Positions 20,783 to 29,631 of a stretch of 32,179 bases of DNA are shown here, piece after piece. The notes under the pieces were generated by a model. It saw nothing but the letters and a program-made list of their open reading frames with translations, did no database searches and was not told the origin of the DNA. The stretch is from Trichoplax adhaerens (taxonomy: Eukaryota > Placozoa > Uniplacotomia > Trichoplacea > Trichoplacidae), in NCBI RefSeq assembly GCF_000150275.1, contig NW_002061013.1, forward strand, positions 3,064 to 35,242. Reading direction: 5' to 3'. Positions within the stretch are counted from its first letter, which is position 1, and every line of letters starts with the position of its first letter. A program made the translations under genes and the position numbers.

Positions 20783-21791
20783 CTACCAGTGGTTCAATGT
20801 TAAATATTAGTAATGTAACATTTAAAATTCCGTAAAAGGTCTATAATTTTAGTATCAAGTTTATCTGATTTGCTTCAGTGTTACTTATGATAGAATCTGT
20901 AGTAGAATTTTAGCTGGCAGTTTGATAGCAAACTAGTGTACTATGTTCTAATCATCTTTTAACATACGATACATAATTTAAATACTTTACAACAAACTAT
21001 AGGAATTTCAAATATTTCGCCAATACGGTCATCTTTACAAATGTTTTTGTAAAAGACTTGTACAGCAGAAGTAATATAGTACATTACTAAACGATATAAA
21101 CCTGCTATATCGCAATAGCTTGGAAAATATTTACTGCTTGAAAAACAAAGATCGATGCATGTTCTAATAATTTTTTATTATTGCTACAAATCGATATTCG
21201 TCAAAGAAGAAATAAAATGCTTTTAGCAACTTAATATTAAAGCCTAGTAATAGATCTGTCCTCCCAACATCCCATAGAGTACAATTCTAAATATTAACAA
21301 CCTAGCCATCGTCAGGAGGTTGTCATAAACTGCATGTCTCTTCTAGATAAACTGAGCCTCCTGATAAATTCATAACAGCTATAAGTTTATTATTACGTTA
21401 CAATTATATTAAGTGTTGGAATTTCTATGATTAAAAAGGCTCATGGTCATTTAAATATCACTACAGCATAGTAGAACATTAGTACGGTACATAGATTATA
21501 ATGTTATACAAAATTATTGATATGCCAAATAGGTTCATATCTTAAAAAGTTGTGTTGTTACTACTTGAGTATGTACTGTAATAAGGGTACTTAAAGCTTT
21601 TTGAAGGCAACGCTTGATAATAAATAATTTAAGGTCTAAAGTGCAAATATTGCGATTTATGGCACAGGAAAGTGTTTGAAACATATTACAATTAACCTTT
21701 GATTATAATTGCCTAGCCAGTCGATAAGCGAAATGATAGCAAAAATAAAAAAATAAAACTAGCAAACTTTAGTTCCAACTATATCTCAATA

Positions 21792-21950
21792 TTAAAGTAG
21801 AGGTGCGACCGAGCATGAATGAGAACGATGACCAGTAATATTTAATTCATTAAAAGTTTTTTCCCTGCATGTTTGTAATCCGATTTCATGTATGCTATCA
21901 TTGCGTTCAATAGTCTGGACAGTGTCTGATTTTAAATTTAGATAGAGAAG
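21792..21950 (-). pseudogene. Frameshifted copy of the Death-like relic
   Basis: Same LNLKSDTVQTIERND core as 5863-6020. One T fewer than copy A in the run at ~21840 shifts the frame after FNEL, and a ~75-bp stretch present in copy A on its 5' side (between ~6030 and 6185) is missing or rearranged. Confidence 0.5.
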
Positions 21951-22008
21951 ACCAAAAGAGAATATTTTGGAGCACCCGTTATTTATAAAAGTCAAGAAAG
22001 CTATTTAC

Positions 22009-22321
22009 CTTTATTTTCTGCAGTTTTATTAGCCTCTTTTACTAATCGCTTACCAAGTCCCCGAACAGTACTAATTTTGTTCTCTTTTAGCAAGTGACAA
22101 AACTGATAAAAGTTATCATCGCTCCTTGATTCCAGTACTTTTAGGAATTCAAAGGCTCATTCTTTGTCAGTTTTACGGTCATCTCTCAGTTTTTTGACTT
22201 CTTCATTAGATAAAATTTGTAGAAAACGTAGAGCATATAGTATATCTACCAAATGGACACTTGTGCTTATTTCTGAACTGTTTTGGACAATGATTCATTT
22301 AATAGCTCGGCTCACAACCAT
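22009..22321 (-). pseudogene. Inactivated CARD exon, copy B
   Basis: Duplicate of the CARD exon at 6242-6554 with the same ATG and donor. Two in-frame TGA codons interrupt it: at 22295-22297 (GGA in copy A, nine codons from the start) and at 22157-22159 (CGA in copy A, in the ERA motif of helix 4). The upstream acceptor-like TATAG has also become TATATG. With stops this early it cannot encode a CARD. The changes are substitutions, not indels, as expected for relaxed selection after duplication. Confidence 0.85.
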
Positions 22322-25300
22322 TTTATACGTAGCTGTTACTCATATATGAAAATATGCAAGATCCAATTTAAGATAAATTGGGAGCAATACATACGGTATA
22401 CACGTATACCGGATACGAATTAAAATTAGCTATGAAAAACGAAATACTTTAAAAGGATAAGTTTAGTTTCAGTCAGCTATTTCGCCTACATTCCTTTACA
22501 GCATTATGCTGATTCTTTTAGACTAAGTTAATTGCTATCTCATCGCTTACGGTATAAATTATCTTGCGAATTACTAGAGTTATGATAGTATTGTAGTACA
22601 AGATAAATGCTATTTATGTATTCAACAATTCAATTGATTTCATCATATGAATGACGTTGATACTTGCTATATTATTAGGAAATATAAGTGAAATTTTTGG
22701 TAGATTAATTGATAAGATTTTTTGTAGCACAATGGAGAAACAATGTAAATGATCTTTTTATATTTACTTCAAGGACGATTTTGTAGTTAAATAATCAATT
22801 AGTATTGTAATATTTCAGTTCTATTTCAGTTTTACTGGTAACCATTGGATGTTAATAACATAAATTCTGTACTAGCGAAGACTGAAGTCAGTAATCAAAA
22901 GAATCGCCATTTTGTACTTTATGAACTAATAATACATACTAGAGAAACGTGATGTATAATTATAATGGATGCTAGCAATTCTTACAGGTGCATCATAATA
23001 TTAAATTTGACTGAAATAAGGATGAATAATACATAAACATAACGACTGGTAACGGGCTAGTTAAGGATAAGGATTCATTGCATCGATAATAAACGCTGAT
23101 TTGCTCTTAAACTATGTGCGAGTATATTAAAGAAGTACTAAATATTCGCCTGTAACCTACTTGGCATGTCTTACTGATAAAAGATGAGAAATATCTTAAT
23201 CAAAGCAGTAATCTGTGATAAGTAATAAGTAAAAAGTATATGATTGCTTTATTTTCCTCAGAATCAGTTTTATAGTATCTGTAATATAATACTATTTGTT
23301 AAACATGATTATTATATAGATTAGCCTGAGCCGATACATCTGCAATATGATGTACTTTATTTTCGTCAAAATCAGTTATTACTTGCATCGCACGCCAGTT
23401 AATACTTAGTTGCATCAAGCCTTAGTATCCTAACTTTGCAGAAATTTAGAGTTTCTACGTAAATTAGTAATACCTTTGTTTAACTTTTTATAAGATATCA
23501 ACTGTAGTAAGGTAATTAAATAGTAGTAAAATCATAAATTACTGCAATTATTATTTATGTATCCGTTAGTGAAACAAATTATATGCTTAAATACAAGAAT
23601 CCGCTAACTTTAAATCGATAGTAAGTATACTCATATGCTTTCTCTAGCCGAAACACTAGTAACGAGCCGACTTTTCAGGTCAAATAATCTACCATAAATA
23701 AGAGCGATTTGTGAGCCATTTAAAATCCGCAATCACTATAATTGTTTCATGCCTGACCCACAATACCGAAAACTAAATGGATTATGATAGTTTGGTTTCG
23801 AGATAGTCATTACAAGAGTATACTGTGCGTTACATTATTGCAGTAGTAAAATATACTAAAATATGTACTTAGAACTGAAAATGATCGCAGTCATCTCTCA
23901 AGTTTAACCATTTTTTCCTACAAGTAAATCTCGTAATAGACTATAAAACTGTCAGCGATTTGAGAAAAAAGTGATTTACGAAGATCTACAGTATAATCTT
24001 GTTGACTAAATAACCAATTTTTATCATATACGTACATGGATCGTATCATATCCTAAACGATCCATCCAACCTAATTTGAGTGATTTCTCATTGGTGAAAT
24101 GATACGCTACAATATATTTTTATTGACTTTTAAACATAATTAACTCCTACATTGTAATTAATCATATAAGGATTTATTTCTTCTGTTATCCCATTTATTT
24201 TGTAAAAGAGGTAATGTAAGTGAATGGGAATAGCTTTCAGCTTCATAAAGAGACACTGATCATATTTAATACAAAAAAAATGATTAACTACATAAACCCC
24301 AGAATGATTCTTTATAAACCGAAAATATTCAATTCTCTGTAAGTTATTTAAGACTAAAGAGATAAAAGATCAGGAAGAAAAAGATTATTATCGTTTTGTT
24401 TTAAGACGATGAGCTTGCAATCTAATTTATTACGCTAAGAAATTAGCTCCAATTTTTGATGTTATCACGCTTCCTTCAAGTACACTTTTGGCATATAAAT
24501 AAGTACAGTAGAACACTGTTCCGTCTAGGATAAATAATTTGCGACGATTTTTGATACGTAGTAAAGAAATCGTTATGTTTAAGATGATAAGTTTACAATC
24601 TAATCTGTCATAAATAAGATCGATTTGTGAAATTACTGTAGGTATACAGTATAAGCCTACCCAAGGAAATAAGTTACCGTTAAGAACATGAAATTCAGAC
24701 GTTGCCGTAGCCTATTTTAAAATTCCAAGCTCTAACCTAATTATTATTTGCATACATATTACAATGAGGGGCGTAATATTGCACTCTTGACTAATCAAAG
24801 TTTGTATAAAGGTATTAATCCGACAACATAAGCAGGCAATCAGTACTGATTTAACGCAGTAATTATTTACTCATTTTTAAATATGTGAAGCACTTTCTAG
24901 TTATGGCTACAAAAGGGATAATTATTGTAGATGTTTTAGCCAACCTGACTTTGATCAATACACATTTGCCATAAAGTTAATTTAGAATAAAAATATGGAA
25001 AAACTAATAGCCGAGATCGTAACTCTTAACGTGACGCTTTGTGATATCTGATAACTTCACACTCTCAATAAATCTACAATTCATAAAGTGATTTCGATGG
25101 AAAGATATCAATGCATCCAAAACACTAAAATGTATCTGTCATGCAAGTTAAATGACCATAGCTAATTCCTTTCGTAAGCGTATACAGCTAAAAATACTTT
25201 GTCGTTTCATTGTAAAATCGTGCTCAGTAACTGGATTAGCACTGAACAGGTTACTAAATAATTAATCGGCTTAAGCACGGGTATAATTTCTTAAGCAGCT

Positions 25301-25670
25301 TATAAAACTATCCTTATTGATAAAATACTTAACATATTGACCACAAACATTCAAATATCAAAATCTAGATAATTCATCTTGCGGCTGCAACAATGTACGT
25401 GAATTAAACCTTAGATGTCCTAGACTATTCTCGGACTACTTTTATCTGTTGCACATACCTGGATTGTTTGTCCCTTTACTACAACTTTTTGAAGTAAACG
25501 CTTTACGCTGTGTATAATAATTATAAATAGATTAGAAATTGAATAAAGTTACTTTCGATGATGATTTTTTGAAATTTTACATGCAATCTCGGATCAATGA
25601 CTCACGATCGCTATAACATTAAGTCAAGAAATTTTATAATTCTTTTAATGATTAGACATGCTTTGTTAAT
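22322..25670. other. Non-coding duplicated region
   Basis: The rest of block Y copy B runs to 24630, including 162 bp at 23006-23167 found only here. Repeat X copy 3 follows at 24633-25012, then ~650 bp unique to the window (25013-25670), which is the 3' flank of the DD-CARD-ZU5 gene. I see no exon. Confidence 0.55.
24633..25012. repeat. Repeat family X, copy 3 (truncated)
   Basis: Matches ~240-880 without the 262-bp insert. It starts exactly where block Y ends (AATTACTG.AGGTATACAG) and stops after GAAAAACTAATAGC, where copies 1 and 2 continue. Confidence 0.8.
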
Positions 25671-27169
25671 TTAGGTGCCTACATGTAACTCTTCTATATA
25701 TCCATCTATATATCCAGAAATTATAACATTGCTCTCGTTGCCTGAAGTCTCTCTATTCATTTCAAATTTACAAATTTCAACGCGACCTTTATCTTTGGAG
25801 GTATTTGGGAGTTTAGGATATATAATTCTATTTCCATAGTTATAATAGTTATCGTTCCTATCGCTATCGTTCCAATTAATTGTAATCTCCAAGCCACCTA
25901 TTTTCTGATATTTTGCATCATCACTTGAAGATAAGTATCGAAGAATATATTTGCCATTTTTTAATAAAGGTTTTGCATTTCCATCAATTGTAAGATCTAG
26001 TTCGACCATTTTTTCTGAAAGTTCATACTCAGCTTTACTGTTGCATGATTTTATTACCAAGTTTATATGTAATTTATCCGGTTGTACAGGCAACGCATAG
26101 GCGAGCATTTCAACACGCTTCTGAATTATTGTAGGCCGCTGGGTCTTGATATCGCCAGCCTTAGTATTTTTCTCAAAGTTAGATTGTGTTGAAGAGCTGG
26201 CTTCTGATCTTCGTACAAAGCCAGGATCTGCTTTATTATTTTTTTCACTTTCTTTGTTGTTACTGGCATCGATTAATGACGTTTCTACATAGGAGTTATT
26301 ATCAAGTTGAAGTAGATTCTCTTCCTCCTTAATTTTTTTCTTAGTTCCGGTAGAGCCTGAAGACTCGATATTTTTTTGACTTTGCAACTGTTCCGGTCTT
26401 GTTGTATGGTGCATCTCAGATTTTCGCTCAGTCTTAGTATATCGGCGATTGTCTTTACAGATAGCGTTATTATTAAGATTTAGGCTCTCATTTTGCAAAC
26501 AAAATTTAAGACATCCATTTTCATCAAATTTTGTACCGTGATCTTGTTCGTAACATTGATTTGATGCCATCGATCGATCAGATTGTTCAGGAGCAATGCT
26601 ATCGGCATTGGCATCTTCATACTCGCTGCTCTCATTATCATCCTCCATAGTATCCGACTGATCATCTTCACACTTGCTGCTATTATTATTAGACTTCGTA
26701 GTCACATTTTTACAGATAACGCTATTTAATGAAAAATGATTTAGGGTGTATCTAATGCATTTGTATTCGTCTTCAACGTTAATAAAAAAAGTACAATCTT
26801 CCTTTTTCCAAGACGAGTTAATATTATTTCTGTGTAATAAAGATTTCTCACAATGTTCAAAGTCTATCCCTTGATTCTCAAGAGCTGATACCGCTTCTTG
26901 CAATATGGGTAGTATTAAGATCGGCTTTGCAGGGCCTTCAAATGTTAATCCATCAGGCTCAAGATTAACGATTGGTGTTAACATTATGAATTTCCTTGTT
27001 CCATCTGCATATGGTGGATCGTGGTAATGTACTGAAACTTTGATTTTTTCATCTTCTGTTAAACTATCAGATGGAATTACAAGTTTGATACCAGGCACAC
27101 TATCGATAATTATAATATTTTCCTGGTTTTTCAGGCATATTTTACTTGCTTCTGGGTAATCGATGAGAA
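25671..27169 (-). CDS. ZU5 (HFS autocleavage motif) - acidic linker - UPA-like exon
   Basis: A single 499-codon exon to TAA. ZU5 (about 27122-26715) shows VPGIKLVIPSDSL, the DPP.ADGTRKF strand, LTPIVNLEPDGLTF and PILILP, the core of the family. At its end lies RYTLNHFSLNSV with His-Phe-Ser at 26738-26730, the position and tripeptide where PIDD and FIIND proteins cleave before the serine. About 200 residues follow that are rich in Ser, Asn, Glu and Asp (26717-26115) and look disordered. The C-terminal ~145 residues (LHINLVIKSCN, LLKNGKYILRYL, GGLEITINW, VIISGYIDGYIEEL) form a beta-rich unit that fits a UPA domain. Cleavage is predicted, not shown. An in-frame ATG at 27209 exists but falls in the intron of my model. 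Confidence 0.8.
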
Positions 27170-28957
27170 CTAAAGAAACAAAGGTTATGATTGAAGTCTT
27201 TCTTGACATCCATCTTAATTTTAAAGAAGACTAATACTAATATTATGTTAGTCATTCGACTCCTTAACGTCGATATCAATCAATATTACTTTTACGTACG
27301 TATAGTGGTTATAATACAATGACATCTACCATTTTCTAACCTGGTTCCTTATTAGAAGCAGCCCTCTGGATTTCTTTAATTAAATTTTTACCCATCTCTC
27401 GAGCCTTTGTCAATGATGACGTCTTAAGAAATCGGCAAAATCGATTTAAATCTAAGTTGATAACTGACTTTAGCAATAAAATAGCAATATCCATTCTTTC
27501 TTGAGGGTCAGAACAGTCTGACAAAATATCCTTTTCTGCAGTGGTTAGAAACTCGCTATCTTGCAAAAAGCTTGTAACTTGACTTTCTACAGAGGTAGCG
27601 TCAGCTTTGCGTAAAACTTTGTCAACGATATCCATGAGACATCCATTTCTTAGACCTCCTTTATGAAAATCTACAGGCATAATATGAAATACTGCGGTTA
27701 ATAAAAACGATTGTGACCAGGCATGATTGAATTAGAGTTGTTGTACAACCGTCATTCCTTACCTTGTAAATTATATACATATACATTACCAGTGTTATAA
27801 ATAAGAAATGAGTAATATATATAAATGTTAATTTATCTATTCAAATTTTATTTTACTTATAAAAACATATTATTTTTGACGTATTCATTTTCCTCTTAAA
27901 ACTATTTTACTAGAAGTAAACATAAGAAATTGAAACTCTACTGAGCATCATTTTCAATTTTAATAATCTTTGCCAACTAATACAGAGTATCGAATATTAC
28001 TAGAATTTTGCAATATTGAATTATCATGAGCTGTCAATGTTTTAAATTTATTTTCGGTAAATTTGTTACAATTCATAATCGGTCCATAATTTTAGTATGT
28101 AAGCGACTAAGGAATAATTTGAAGAGCCTATTCCAAAAAAGGCAATGACTTATGTTTAAGAAAGAAAATTATTTCAAACTCCACAATGATCTAAAAGTGA
28201 CGGGTACTTTGCATCTAAATTGTGTAACCTAATAGATAAAATAATCCTAAATGGATCAATTGCACCAAGTAGAATTCAAAGCAATCATTAAAAAATAGGA
28301 AGACCTACGATATTTTATTAAATTGATTAATGTTTGCAAATTAAATTACATTATAGAATGTAGATTGTAGATAGATGAAAATAGTTGAAAGAATAACGAA
28401 TGTTGATAAAACAGGGATTGATCGATGTGATAATAACAAATTGATCCTTTAATTTATTTGTCGAGGGATATAAATTAAATTATTAAACTGCAGTGTTGTT
28501 AAAAAAAAGTAAAATAGAATGTAGAGCAATCAGACTACTTACATCACTTTGCGATGAAAAATACGAGGACAGATGTCAATGATGTTATGAAGAAATAGCA
28601 TAAAATAACATAAACTAGTAGTTGCCTTATCTTGCTCGTTCATAATCTCACAATAAAACATCATGAGAAAAAGTTGCAATATTATTAAGGACAACAAATC
28701 AGGTACCGTACCTATTTTTTCTACAATATCTTTTCTTTTTATGGCTCTTAATGCTCCTATTAATCGCTTTTTTGTTGCAACTTCACCGTTAACATTTGAC
28801 CATCTCTCTAAAAATTCACTGGCCCGATCATAATTGCTCTTATATATATCTTGAATGTGGCTGACATCAATTGCTCCTGATTCATTTAATTTTGATGCTA
28901 AGTCAATCCAGTCCTTTTCCAGATTCGTTGCCACATCCAAAAAGTATTGAGAAATAT
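25671..28957 (-). CDS. Death domain - CARD - ZU5 - UPA-like protein, three exons (5' end missing)
   Basis: Exons 28957-28712 (Death domain), 27670-27341 (CARD) and 27169-25671 (ZU5 to stop) join in phase 1 at both junctions: ATAG|GTACGG to CTGTAG|AT, and CCAG|GTTAGA to TTTGTTTCTTTAG|TT. The joined part encodes about 690 residues. ZU5-UPA modules occur in PIDD, UNC5, ankyrins and, as the FIIND, in NLRP1 and CARD8; several of these cut themselves at an HFS-type serine. PIDD pairs with the CARD-DD adaptor RAIDD. Here DD and CARD lie in one chain with ZU5-UPA, on its N-terminal side. At least one upstream exon is needed, since the Death exon starts in mid-codon and has no ATG. Independent shorter products starting at 27680 or 27209 remain possible. 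Confidence 0.6.
27341..27670 (-). CDS. CARD exon of the DD-CARD-ZU5-UPA gene
   Basis: 110 residues. CARD-type features are LQDSEFLTTAEKDIL (helices 2-3), PQERMDIAILLLKS (helix 4), LNRFCRFLKTSS (helix 5) and REMGKNLIKEIQ (helix 6). The domain aligns along its length with the CARD at 6242-6554. Without splicing, the frame ends TAG at 27336, just after the donor. An ATG at 27680 lies directly before the acceptor, so a CARD-only product from an alternative start is conceivable. Confidence 0.75.
27698..27810. repeat. Copy of a neighbouring gene's exon end and donor
   Basis: About 110 bases match 31311-31430, including AATAAAAACGATTGTGACCA, AATTAGAGTTGTTGTACAACC and CCTTGTAAATTATAT. In the source these are the 3' end of an exon, its donor and the start of its intron. 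The copy lies in the intron before the CARD exon, in the same orientation. Confidence 0.8.
27811..28711. other. Intron between Death and CARD exons
   Basis: A+T-rich with no other exon visible on either strand. It includes runs of A and short direct repeats only. With 27671-27810 it makes an intron of about 1.04 kb. Confidence 0.5.
28712..28957 (-). CDS. Death domain exon of the DD-CARD-ZU5-UPA gene
   Basis: Bounded by ATATCTAG and ATAG|GTACGG; 82 residues. The order of motifs is Death-domain: EKDWIDLASKL (helix 1 tryptophan), IDVSHIQDIYKS (helix 2), EFLERW (helix 4) and TKKRLIGALRAIKRKDIVEKI (helices 5-6). It is less similar to the two other Death exons in the window than they are to each other. 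Reading on past the donor gives hydrophobic sequence of intron type. Confidence 0.75.
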
Positions 28958-29631
28958 CTAGATATTGCAAATTCCAGTATCATCATATCGATAAAATGTC
29001 AATGATTTGCATCTACACTGTTCCTCAAGTACGTTCTTTACGAGTAGCTATTATAAACCTCCTTTATTCCACTGGTTTTCCCTTTTTAATGTGCTATCCG
29101 GTCTATATTGAGTAACATCTAAATTGAATAAGTTTCATAGTTTCATTTTAGCAAAAAATCAACGACTAGCATTTTCGCAGTTCTATAATACCCTGCTTTT
29201 GAGACTTGAGAGCAATTACTGAATACCTTTTCTTAGTTGGTTAGTTCGTTTTGATTCACTGCTGTATACATACTGAGTAGTATCTGGAGATGATAATTTC
29301 ATTATCGTCATATTTGCATAAAATCAACCACTATCATCAACAAATAATTAATGAATAGGTTTTTGCTAGAATTTTTAAAGCAAAACCTTCATATCTCCAA
29401 CTTACGCTGTTTTATTCAATGTCGACTGTATTGCAAGTAAATACGAAATAATAATCAAATTATGCAATTCATTTGCTCAGTTTGTCGACTCACTGAGTGA
29501 AATCTTGTCTAAAGTAGCCAAACGATTACTAATAATGAAACAGTGATCTTACTAATAACGAAACAGTGACCATTTGAGCTGGATCTCAATCTACCTTATT
29601 TAGTCTATACGATATATTAGTAAAGAAGTAA
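28958..29631. other. Spacer or intron between two genes
   Basis: It must contain the end of the upstream gene's transcript and, unless that lies further away, the missing 5' exon of the DD-CARD-ZU5 gene. I could not fix a start exon. A 23-bp tandem pair (TTACTAATAA.GAAACAGTGA) sits at 29526-29570. Confidence 0.4.

Larger units (their letters stand above)
20369..24630. repeat. Segmental duplication block Y, copy B
   Basis: Matches 4466-10470 in order and orientation. It contains the linker exon copy (20704-20782), a frameshifted Death-like relic (21792-21950) and a CARD exon copy with stops (22009-22321). It lacks the 1453-bp insertion. At 24632 homology to copy A ends inside GATCGATTTGTGA and switches abruptly to repeat X. 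Confidence 0.9.

Noticed and set aside
26480-26671. Methionine-rich minus frame inside the ZU5 exon
   Set aside because: It is a shifted frame across the acidic linker codons, with no start context or splice support.
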